Shown here: positions 31,819 to 40,008 of the stretch, one piece after another
How the letters are laid out: the number at the start of each line of letters is the position of its first letter
How positions within the stretch are numbered: position 1 is the first letter of the stretch
Assembly: GCF_016093545.1 (NCBI RefSeq)
Contig: NZ_JADKYX010000001.1
Span: 1-64,000, forward strand
Direction of reading: 5' to 3'
Length of the DNA stretch: 64,000 bases
Source: Massilia rhizosphaerae
GTDB taxonomy: Bacteria > Pseudomonadota > Gammaproteobacteria > Burkholderiales > Burkholderiaceae_D
The notes under the pieces: model-generated
Told to the model about the DNA's origin: nothing
The model's input: the letters and a program-made list of their open reading frames with translations, nothing else
Database searches by the model: none
Made by a program: the position numbers and the translations under genes

Positions 31819-33123
31819 TTGCAGAGCGACATCGTGATCGTGGGCGGCGGGGCGGGCGGGCTGGAACTGGCCTGCAAACTGGGCCGGAAACTCGGGCCCG
31901 GGAAGGTGACGCTGGTGGACAGCCGGCTCTATCACGTGTGGAAGCCGTCGCTGCACGAAGTGGCGGCCGGCACCCTGGACGTCCACCAGGAAGGCCTGTC
32001 GTACCAGATGCTGGCCCACGACAGCGGCTTTGCCTTCGTGTACGGCGCCATGACGTCGCTCGACGCCACCGCGCGCCGCATCACGATCGGCGCCGTGAAC
32101 GCGGCGGCGGACGGCGAGGAGGTGCTGCCGGCGCGCACGCTGGGCTACCGCTCGCTCGTGATCGCCGTCGGCAGCACGTCGAATTATTTCGGCGTGCCCG
32201 GCGCGCGCGAGCACACGATTTCCCTCAACGCCACCGAGGACGCGGAGCGCTTCCGCCTGCGCCTCCTGCGCCTGCTGGCCCAGGCCGAGCAGCAGAAGGA
32301 GGACGGTGCGGCCGACTCCGGGCTCGACATCGTCATCATCGGCGGCGGCGCCACGGGCGTCGAGCTGGCGGCGGAATTGCGCGAAGCGTCCGGCGTCTAC
32401 GCCGCCTATGGCTTTCGCCGGCTGCAGGTCAAGCGCGACGTGCGCATCACCTTGCTCGAAGGCGCGCCGCGCATCCTGGCGCCGCTGCCGGAACGCGTGT
32501 CGAACGCCGCCGCGCGCCTGCTGGACGAGCGGGCCATCCGCGTCGTGACGGATTGCCGCGTTAATCGTATCGACAAGAAACAGGTCAGCGACAACAAGGG
32601 CAATGTCTATCCGGCCGACCTGTGCGTGTGGGCGGCGGGCATCCGCGCGCCGGAATTCCTCGGCTCGCTCGGGCTGCCGGTCGCCAAGGGCGGCCAGGTC
32701 GACGTCGACGCGCACCTGCGCGTGCGGGGCGTGCCGGACGTGTACGCGCTGGGCGATTGCGCCGCCTGCACGGACGGCAATGGCAAGCCCGTCCCGCCGC
32801 GCGCCCAGGCGGCGCACCAGCAGGCCGACTACCTGTGCAAGACCTTCGTCGACCAGGCCGCCGGCCGAGCGCCGCAGAAGGATCCGTACGTCTATCGCGA
32901 CTACGGCTCGCTCGTGTCGATCGGCCGCGAGACGACGGTCGGCAACCTGATGGGATCGTTACGCGGCGCCAGCCTGTTCGTGGAAGGCTTCATGGCGCGC
33001 ATCATGTACATGAGCCTGCACCTGATGCACCACAAGGCCGTGCTGGGTTCGCTGCGCACGGGCCTCATGGCGCTGGGACGCTTCCTGATCCGCAGGACGA
33101 CGCCGCTCGTCAAGCTGCACTGA
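31819..33123 (+). CDS. ndh: Type II NADH dehydrogenase (NAD(P)/FAD-dependent)
   Basis: The 434-residue protein has two dinucleotide-binding motifs, VGGGAGGLELACKLG (about 7-20) for FAD and IGGGATGVELAAELR (about 174-188) for NADH. YALGDCAA then marks the second FAD contact, and a C-terminal amphipathic or hydrophobic region anchors it to the membrane. This is the layout of NDH-2, which passes electrons from NADH to quinone without pumping protons. The start is a TTG with GGAGG six bases upstream, an uncommon start but well placed. The 3' end overlaps the convergent hypothetical gene by 14 bp. Confidence 0.9.
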   Translation: MQSDIVIVGGGAGGLELACKLGRKLGPGKVTLVDSRLYHVWKPSLHEVAAGTLDVHQEGLSYQMLAHDSGFAFVYGAMTSLDATARRITIGAVNAAADGEEVLPARTLGYRSLVIAVGSTSNYFGVPGAREHTISLNATEDAERFRLRLLRLLAQAEQQKEDGAADSGLDIVIIGGGATGVELAAELREASGVYAAYGFRRLQVKRDVRITLLEGAPRILAPLPERVSNAAARLLDERAIRVVTDCRVNRIDKKQVSDNKGNVYPADLCVWAAGIRAPEFLGSLGLPVAKGGQVDVDAHLRVRGVPDVYALGDCAACTDGNGKPVPPRAQAAHQQADYLCKTFVDQAAGRAPQKDPYVYRDYGSLVSIGRETTVGNLMGSLRGASLFVEGFMARIMYMSLHLMHHKAVLGSLRTGLMALGRFLIRRTTPLVKLH

Positions 33124-33361
33124 GCCCGCGGCGGTCGAGCAGGGGGACGTCGCAGCAGCGCACGCCGGGCTGGACCCCATCCCACACGACGCGTGCCATC
33201 GCCGTGCAATGGCACGCGAGGTCGGCGTCGACGAGGAACCACAGGGCGAGCCGGCAATGCCCGCAGGCCGGCATCGGCGCCGGGCGCTGGTCGGGGGCGA
33301 GCTGTTCGAGGGTCGGGCTGAGCGCGTCGGGCACGCTGGCGAACGGGGGCGTCGGGTCCAT
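33110..33361 (-). CDS. Hypothetical Cys-rich protein
   Basis: The 83-residue protein has PACGHCRLALW, then CHCTAMARVVWDG and CC near the end. This could be a zinc ribbon or an iron-sulfur/redox site, but no family is recognised. The start at 33361 has a GGAG-like sequence upstream; an in-frame start further back is possible. It is read against the strand of the adjacent NADH dehydrogenase, with overlapping ends. Confidence 0.6.
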   Translation of the reverse strand: MDPTPPFASVPDALSPTLEQLAPDQRPAPMPACGHCRLALWFLVDADLACHCTAMARVVWDGVQPGVRCCDVPLLDRRGLSAA

Positions 33362-33429
33362 GCGCGGCTCCACGATGGTTGGCAACCCGCCGATGCTCGC
33401 ACGGGCACGCGCAGCCGTGTTCGGCCCGA

Positions 33430-36078
33430 TCAAGAAAACCTCACGCCGTCAGCGCACGCCAGGATGTCCCACAACTGCTTGTATTGGTCGGCGTCGTCCG
33501 GATCGAAGATGCGCCGGCCGATCTCGACGCCCAGCCTGCGGTACGATTCCCACTGCGCTTCGTCGAAGAACTGGTCGCCCGTGGTCTGCTGCGGGAATTG
33601 CTGGTTGATGGCGCCGTAGTTATGGACGTCGAGCGGGGCGTCCGCGATCAGGATGGGCTTGATGAGGACGATGCGCATGTCCGGCACGTTGCCGCGCCGC
33701 GCGGCGTCGCTGCGGAACACGTTCAGCAACAGCGCGCACTTGTTGCTGCCGGGCCGGCGCTGCGCCAGTTCTTCTGGGGTGCCGAACACGTGGCGCAGGC
33801 GCGACAGGGAGTTCGTGACGGTCTCGTCGACTTCGATGTCGACGTCGAAGTCGATGCGCGCCAGCCGGATCAGGTCGGCGAGGTCGTCGAAGCGATAGCC
33901 CGGGTCGGCGCCGCAGTCGCAGGCGACGATGAACTTGACGTCGCGCTCGCGCCGCAGCAGTTCGTAGATGCCGGTATTGTCGAAATGTCCGCCGTCGCTG
34001 AGGTAGTGCAGGGGACGGCGGGTGCCGTAGAAGTGCGCGCCCAGTTCGTCGACCAGGTAGGCCTGGGTCGGCAGGGCGCGGCGGAACAGGCGCGCCAGGC
34101 TGCGCTCCGCGTCGCCCTTCAGGCCGGAACGCCACCAGCGGCCCAGCCGCACGTTGGCCAGCCCGAGCAGCAGAGCCATGGCGGCCGACGTGCGCCGTCC
34201 GCTGCCCGTGGCGGCGGCCGCGCCGGAGACGCCGATCCATTCGCCGATCGTCAGCGGGTCGCTGGGACCGGTGTCCCCGGCCGGGTAGCATTTGCCGTCG
34301 ATGGCGAACGGCAGGGCCGGCCCGTCGCCGGCGACGGCGGGCAGGACGACCATCGGCCGGCCCTTGCGGTCGCGCTGGACCAGTTGCTCGGCCGGGTCGA
34401 CGTTCTGGTTCAGGCACACGTTGATGAGGTGAAGCGGCGCGTAGCGGTTCGCGTTGTATTTGTCGTGCTTGATGTGGTCGGAATCGAGCGGCTCCGCCGA
34501 GCTCAGCGTTTTATCGCCGTCCTGGAAGCGTTCGGCGTTGCTGGCGCCCTGGTAGGCGCGCGTCAGGCGCGCGCTGTACAGGCCCTGCAGCGACGACAGG
34601 TTGAGGAATTGCGGGAAGGGGCCGATCATGCCCGTAAGCCCGCCGGCAGCCAGCAGCAGCAGGAACAGCCAGCCGCACTGGGCCTTCAGCAGGTCGGCGG
34701 CGGCGAAATCGTAGCGGCATGGCAGGTAGACACCCTGCCACTGCAGCCAGATGACGCCGTAATCCCACACGGACACGAGCAGGATGGCGAGCGCCGCGGC
34801 GCCCAGCCCGAGCAGGACGTCGACCGGGATGCGCGTGCGGTGCACGCCGCCCAGCTTGGCCAGGTGCGGGGCGAGGCGGCGCGTCAGCCACGTCAGGATG
34901 GCCGTGGCCGTCAGCGGCGGCCCGAGCGTCCAGTCGTGCGCGTAAAAGCTCTGGGCGATCGTGTCGACGAGCGCGAGGAAGGCGAGCACGCCGGCCAGCT
35001 TGAGCGTCCGGGTCAGCTGGCGCGTGAGGTGCAGGCGCAGGGCCGCGAACGACTGGCCGGCGCCGGCCGCGAGGAACCACACCGTGCCGAGCGCCATCTG
35101 GGCCAGCACGACGGCGAAGGGCGTCCCGGCCTGGTCCCACGACGCGGCCGGTGCGATCCAGAGCCACGGCAGCACCCCCGCCGCAACGGCGATCGCGACG
35201 GCCACGCACGCCGCGCACAGCGCAAACGCGAGCCAGTACCGCGTCGATTGCCGGGCCTTTGCGTCGACGCGCGCGCTGCGGGGCGGATACGTCATCCAGT
35301 AGGCGCAGCCGCACGGCACGGCCAGCAGCGCCAGCACTGCGACGGGAAACATCCACAGGCCGCTGAGCCAGACGTCCGGGAGCCACGTGCCCGGCTTGGA
35401 CAGGTCGACGACGAATTGCGTCCACGGCCAGCGGCCGGCGGCGTACAGGAGGGCATTCTTGACGACGTTGAGCAGGGCCAGCGCGAGGAGCAGCAGCAGG
35501 CCGAGCACCAGGTGCAGGCCGAACCATGCGCGCAGGGCGGTGGCGACGCCGTACAGGAGATCGCCGGCGCTGGACGGCGCCAGGTAGCGGCCGTTCTCGC
35601 GCAGCCAGGCCATCGCGCGGTAGGCGCAGCCGGCGTCCTTGACGGCGCCCGTGCGCAGTCGCGGCGGTTCCTTGCGCAGGGTGGCGTAGGCATTGGCGGC
35701 GCTGACGGCCTCGTCCTTCGTCGGGTCGGCGCGTCCGGGCACGAACAGGCTGGCGAAAAAGGTGCCGATGTAGCCGCCGCCGCTGACCGTCGACAGGTAG
35801 TCGAACTGGCCCAGCAGGCTCTTCTCGGGTTCCGCCGCGCCCGCGAAGGGAAGCGCCGCAGCGCCCGGCGGCCGGGGTGCGCGGCTGAGCGCCTGCAGCA
35901 CGCCCAGGCAGAAGGTGGCGCTGCGGATTCCGCCGCCGGACAGGCACAGGCCCCACGCGGACGTCGCCTGCCGGGCCGGCACGGCGCGGCGCAGGCGGAT
36001 CCGGTCGAGCTCCCGGCTCATGCGATTCCGATATCCGGCGTCGGCGGCCCCCGGCTGCTGCTGCGATGGCGTGTCCAT
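33430..36078 (-). CDS. Patatin-like phospholipase with multi-pass membrane region
   Basis: The 882-residue protein has an N-terminal patatin-type start: SGGGIRSATFCLGVLQAL (oxyanion loop, about 47-64), then DYLSTVSGGGYIG with the catalytic Ser. About ten hydrophobic segments follow in the middle (roughly 175-520). The C-terminal part holds the catalytic Asp in YLSDGGHFDNTGIYELL. The patatin fold is thus split by, or wrapped around, a membrane region, so it is an integral-membrane lipid hydrolase. GGAGG precedes the ATG at 36078. The substrate is not known; no adjacent partner gene suggests one. Confidence 0.85.
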   Translation of the reverse strand: MDTPSQQQPGAADAGYRNRMSRELDRIRLRRAVPARQATSAWGLCLSGGGIRSATFCLGVLQALSRAPRPPGAAALPFAGAAEPEKSLLGQFDYLSTVSGGGYIGTFFASLFVPGRADPTKDEAVSAANAYATLRKEPPRLRTGAVKDAGCAYRAMAWLRENGRYLAPSSAGDLLYGVATALRAWFGLHLVLGLLLLLALALLNVVKNALLYAAGRWPWTQFVVDLSKPGTWLPDVWLSGLWMFPVAVLALLAVPCGCAYWMTYPPRSARVDAKARQSTRYWLAFALCAACVAVAIAVAAGVLPWLWIAPAASWDQAGTPFAVVLAQMALGTVWFLAAGAGQSFAALRLHLTRQLTRTLKLAGVLAFLALVDTIAQSFYAHDWTLGPPLTATAILTWLTRRLAPHLAKLGGVHRTRIPVDVLLGLGAAALAILLVSVWDYGVIWLQWQGVYLPCRYDFAAADLLKAQCGWLFLLLLAAGGLTGMIGPFPQFLNLSSLQGLYSARLTRAYQGASNAERFQDGDKTLSSAEPLDSDHIKHDKYNANRYAPLHLINVCLNQNVDPAEQLVQRDRKGRPMVVLPAVAGDGPALPFAIDGKCYPAGDTGPSDPLTIGEWIGVSGAAAATGSGRRTSAAMALLLGLANVRLGRWWRSGLKGDAERSLARLFRRALPTQAYLVDELGAHFYGTRRPLHYLSDGGHFDNTGIYELLRRERDVKFIVACDCGADPGYRFDDLADLIRLARIDFDVDIEVDETVTNSLSRLRHVFGTPEELAQRRPGSNKCALLLNVFRSDAARRGNVPDMRIVLIKPILIADAPLDVHNYGAINQQFPQQTTGDQFFDEAQWESYRRLGVEIGRRIFDPDDADQYKQLWDILACADGVRFS

Positions 36079-36173
36079 GCGGTCCTCCACCCAAGTGAAT
36101 TCCTACAAGGTAGCACGATAGCTCGACGGCATTCTCACCAATTATTGCATTGGTGGGCGGGAGCGAGGACTGC

Positions 36174-36875
36174 TTATTTCGGGAAGACGAGCGTCAGCGC
36201 AGTCCCTTTGCCGTCCGGTCCGGGGCCGAGGGTCAGCGTGCCTTGCAAGACGCGGGCGCGTTCGCGCAGCATGCGCAGGCCGTGGCAGGTGGGGGAAGCG
36301 ACGTCCGCGCTGGGGCCGACGCCGTCGTCGCGAATGGTCAGCATGGCCTGGTCGCCGTCGTCGTCGAGGATGACGTCGACCGTCGTCGCGTGCGCGTGCC
36401 TGGCGACGTTGCGCAGGCCTTCCTCGGCGCAGCGCAGCAGCGCGACACCCTGGGCGCGCGTGTAGTCGGGATCGTCGTCCGGCATGCTGGCCCGGGCCTT
36501 GATGCCGTGTTCGCGGCTCCATTCCTGGACCAGTTCCGCGATGGCCGCCTTCGGGCCGAGGAATTCCAGCTTGTCGTTCCAGAGCGCCAACTGCATCTTG
36601 CGGTTGGTCTCGATGATGTTGTTCAGCAGTTGCTTCATCTGCGCGGCGCGGTCGCGCTGCGGTTGTTCCTGCAGGTGTTGCGACAACAGGGCCAGATGCA
36701 TCGTCAGCGCCGTCATCGACGACCCGAGGCTGTCGTGCAGCCGGCGGGCCAGTTGGCGCCGCTCTTCGTCCCAGCAGGTCGTCAGGTGGGCCAGGAGTTC
36801 GGCCAGCTCGGCGGCGCGCGCCGCATGCTGGCTGTCTTCCCCGGAATCCGGCGGATGAGGTTCCGAAACTTTCAT
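36174..36875 (-). CDS. NarL/DegS-type sensor histidine kinase, short
   Basis: The 233-residue protein has a HisKA_3 dimerisation helix with ERRQLARRLHDSLGSSMTALTMHL (His in the RLHD motif, about 46) and a HATPase domain with EEGLRNVARHA (N box) and IRDDGVGPS. There is no membrane or input domain, so it is soluble and probably signals to a response regulator not found in the window. The exact start is uncertain because the ATG at 36875 has no good ribosome site and the frame is open upstream. It is divergent from the hemerythrin gene. Confidence 0.82.
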   Translation of the reverse strand: MKVSEPHPPDSGEDSQHAARAAELAELLAHLTTCWDEERRQLARRLHDSLGSSMTALTMHLALLSQHLQEQPQRDRAAQMKQLLNNIIETNRKMQLALWNDKLEFLGPKAAIAELVQEWSREHGIKARASMPDDDPDYTRAQGVALLRCAEEGLRNVARHAHATTVDVILDDDGDQAMLTIRDDGVGPSADVASPTCHGLRMLRERARVLQGTLTLGPGPDGKGTALTLVFPK

Positions 36876-37032
36876 GAAGGCAACCAAATTATGTTTCTCG
36901 GGATGATACAACAGCTTGGGCCGGGGCGGCGCAGGAATCGTCTTTGTGAGTTCCCGTACAGTCCGATGTTGCATTTCGCGCGAATCTAGGGACACCGGCA
37001 GAGCGCCGCCAACCCAACACGAGGAGTCATAC

Positions 37033-37539
37033 ATGAGCACGAGAACGCATTCCGGCGCACAAGCCGGCACCCAGTCGAACGCCATGGCCGCGGGCCAGGA
37101 CGCGATCGCCCTCCTGACCGCGGACCATCGCGAAGTCTCGGACATGTTCGACCAGTTCGAGCAACTGGGCGACCGCGCCACGACCAGCAAGGAAAAGCTC
37201 AAGGACAAGATCTGCAAGGCGCTGATCGCCCACACGACGATCGAAGAAGAAATCTTCTACCCGGCCGTGCGCGGGCAGATCGAGGAGGGGGAAGACATGG
37301 TCGACGAGGCCGTCGTCGAACACGCGGCGGCGAAAGACCTCATCAAGCAGCTGCAGGAAATGCAGCCGGACGACGAGCTGTACGACGCGAAGGTCAAGGT
37401 GCTCAGCGAACAGATCGAACATCACGTCAAGGAAGAAGAGACGGAGATGTTCCCGAAGGTCAAAAAGAGCGGGCTGGACCTGCTCGCGCTGGGCCAGGAA
37501 ATGGCCATGCGCAAGCAGGAGTTGATGGCGACGCTGTAA
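37033..37539 (+). CDS. Hemerythrin HHE cation-binding domain protein
   Basis: The 168-residue protein has an all-alpha hemerythrin fold. It has DHREVSDMFDQFE (about 35-47), AHTTIEEEIFYPAV, a central EHAAAKDLIKQL and a C-terminal HHVKEEETEMFPKV, which supply the His/Glu ligands of a diiron site. Such proteins bind oxygen or iron and are often involved in stress response. GAGGAG lies just before the ATG. It is divergent from the short kinase and convergent with a hybrid kinase (10 bp apart). Confidence 0.88.
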   Translation: MSTRTHSGAQAGTQSNAMAAGQDAIALLTADHREVSDMFDQFEQLGDRATTSKEKLKDKICKALIAHTTIEEEIFYPAVRGQIEEGEDMVDEAVVEHAAAKDLIKQLQEMQPDDELYDAKVKVLSEQIEHHVKEEETEMFPKVKKSGLDLLALGQEMAMRKQELMATL

Positions 37540-37549
37540 TCCCGCCCGT

Positions 37550-39202
37550 TCAGCCGGCGGCTGCCGGCAGGACCAGCGGCAGCCCGTTCGCGGGCGTGTG
37601 GGCCGGGTCGGCCAGCTGGCCGAGCAGGGCGCTCAAGTCGACCGGCTTGACGAGGTGCAGGTCGAAGCCCGCTTCCAGCACGCGGCGCTGGTCTTCCGCC
37701 AGGCCGTAGCCCGTGAGCGCGATCAGGCGGATGCCGTGCGTGGCCGCTTCCTGGCGCAGGCGGCGCGCCACTTCATAGCCGTCGATGCCGGGCAGGCCGA
37801 TGTCGACGAGGGCCACGTCCGGCTTTTCCGTGCACGCCACGCGCACGCCTTCCAGGCCGTCGCCGGCCTGCAGCACGGGATAGCCGAACGACGTCAGCAT
37901 CGTGGCCATCATCTCGCGGCCGTCGTCATTGTCTTCGATCAGCAGCACGGTGGGTTTGACCGCCACGGGCGCCGGCGCGCGCGCAGGCGCGTCCGCGCCC
38001 GCCGCCGGTTCCGTGCGCGGCAGGCGGATCTCGAACGTGCTGCCGTTGCTGTTGCCGGGGCTGCTGGCGCTGACCGTCCCGCCATGCAGCTCGACGAGGC
38101 GCCGCACCAGCGACAGGCCGATGCCCAGGCCGCCCTGCGAGCGGTCGATCGAGATCGCGCCCTGGACGAACACGTCGAACACGTGCGGCAGCAGGTCGGG
38201 CGCGATGCCCACGCCGGAATCGCTCACGCGCAGCACGACGTCCGCATCGTTCGCGGTCACCGTGATCGCGATTCGGCCGCCGGCCGGCGTGTATTTCAGC
38301 GCGTTGTCGATGAGGTTCGTCGCGATCTGTTCGAGCCGGGTCGCGTCGCCGTCGACCCAGCCCGGTTCCAGTTGCGCGTCGATGTCGTAGCCGGACGTGC
38401 GGCCGGTGGCGCGGAACGTGTCGAGGCAGCTCGACACGAGCGTCGCGATGTCCAGGCGCTTGCGCGACAACAGGATCTTGCCCGACATGGCGCGCGACAA
38501 ATCCAGCAAATCGTCGACGATGCGCGACAAATGCTGGCTCTGGCGCTGGATGATCAGGCGCGCGCGCCCGGCGGATTCGGGGCCGACGCCCGGCATGCCC
38601 AGCAGCGACGACGCGCTGCTGATGGCGGACAGCGGATTGCGCAGCTCGTGGCCCAGCATCGCGAGGAATTCGTCCTTGGCGCTGCTCTTGCGCTCGGCCG
38701 CGCGGCGCTCTTCCATTTCGCGCACGAGGCGCTTGTTCGTCGCCGTCAGCTCGGTCGTGCGCTGGGACAGTTTTTCGGCCTGGCGCTTGAGCTGTTCGTT
38801 CTTCGTCGCCAACGCCACGAACACCTGCACCTTGGCGCGCAGCACCTGCGGGATCACGGGGGTGAACAGGAAATCGGCGGCGCCGCGCTGGTAAGCCTTC
38901 AGGCGGTCGATCTCGTCGGCGAGGAAGGCCGTGACGAAGATGATCGGGATGTCGGCCGAGCGGGGGCGCAGGTGAATGGCCTCGGCGGTTTCGAAGCCGT
39001 CCATGCCGGGCATGTTGACGTCCAGCAGGATCACGGCGAAGTCGTGACGGAGCACCTGGCGCAGCGCGTCCTGGCCGGAGCGCGCGGACAGTACCTCGTA
39101 GTTGCTTTCGTCGGCCCATTGCTCCAGCAGGCTCGTCAATGCGAGCAGGCTGGCGGCATCGTCATTTACGACGAGAATCTTTGGTTTTTCGGTGAGGGAC
39201 AC
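37550..39202 (-). CDS. Soluble hybrid histidine kinase (REC-HisKA-HATPase-REC)
   Basis: The 550-residue protein has an N-terminal receiver (about 8-125; VILLDVNMPGMDG with the phospho-Asp), a coiled coil (about 125-175), HisKA with AMLGHELRNPLSAI (about 185), an ATPase domain (LIDNALKYTPAGG, SDSGVGI, GGLGIGLSLV) and a C-terminal receiver (about 420-540; VALVDIGLPGIDG). It is cytoplasmic, with no membrane segment, and probably sits in a multistep phosphorelay. The start is a GTG at 39202 with a weak ribosome site. It is preceded by a 237-bp gap toward a divergent gene. Confidence 0.92.
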   Translation of the reverse strand: MSLTEKPKILVVNDDAASLLALTSLLEQWADESNYEVLSARSGQDALRQVLRHDFAVILLDVNMPGMDGFETAEAIHLRPRSADIPIIFVTAFLADEIDRLKAYQRGAADFLFTPVIPQVLRAKVQVFVALATKNEQLKRQAEKLSQRTTELTATNKRLVREMEERRAAERKSSAKDEFLAMLGHELRNPLSAISSASSLLGMPGVGPESAGRARLIIQRQSQHLSRIVDDLLDLSRAMSGKILLSRKRLDIATLVSSCLDTFRATGRTSGYDIDAQLEPGWVDGDATRLEQIATNLIDNALKYTPAGGRIAITVTANDADVVLRVSDSGVGIAPDLLPHVFDVFVQGAISIDRSQGGLGIGLSLVRRLVELHGGTVSASSPGNSNGSTFEIRLPRTEPAAGADAPARAPAPVAVKPTVLLIEDNDDGREMMATMLTSFGYPVLQAGDGLEGVRVACTEKPDVALVDIGLPGIDGYEVARRLRQEAATHGIRLIALTGYGLAEDQRRVLEAGFDLHLVKPVDLSALLGQLADPAHTPANGLPLVLPAAAG

Positions 39203-39403
39203 GGCGTTTGAACTGGGGCTCGGTACGCGAATTCACAAGCTCATCAGAATAACAGAGCATGCCGCTTTGCAAAATAAATTGATAAATACTGTTGCAATTC
39301 GTCATGATAGCACGGCCGGGCCGGCCCTAAAAATCAATCGTGCGCGGCCACGGGCAGGCATCGTTCGCTGCCGCACATACCTTGTCAAGACCGTATGCGA
39401 TAG

Positions 39404-39886
<483 letters not shown>

Positions 39887-39923
39887 AATTGAATCGGACG
39901 TACCCTGAACTTAGAGCCTAGCC

Positions 39924-39999
39924 GTAGGGTGGGCACCCTGTGCCCACCAGACGCAAGCGGGCCCGCGAGCACATGGTGGGCACAGGGTGCCCACCCTAC
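39924..39999. repeat. REP-like element: perfect 26-bp inverted repeat
   Basis: Two 26-bp arms (39924-39949 and 39974-39999) are perfect reverse complements with a 24-bp loop. Each arm holds an inner dyad of the form GTGGGCAC...GTGCCCAC. Near-identical copies occur at 61853-61909, so it is an interspersed repeat rather than a one-off terminator. No RAYT transposase is seen in the window. The element lies between convergent genes. Confidence 0.85.
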
Positions 40000-40008
40000 C
40001 CGTTCGCC

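Noticed and set aside
34500..35000. Possible coiled defence-type gene pair around the patatin gene
   Set aside because: Patatin-type effectors occur in some defence systems, but no cyclase, sensor or NLR gene adjoins it, so no such system is claimed.
36136..36155. Hairpin CACCAAT...ATTGGTG between the patatin and kinase genes
   Set aside because: No T run on either strand, and both flanking genes are on the minus strand, so a terminator call is not supported.
33379..36465. Plus-strand 1028-codon open frame opposite the patatin gene
   Set aside because: The composition (Arg, Gln, Ala, Gly, few aromatic residues) is that of an antisense frame in high-GC DNA, and the opposite strand has clear catalytic motifs.
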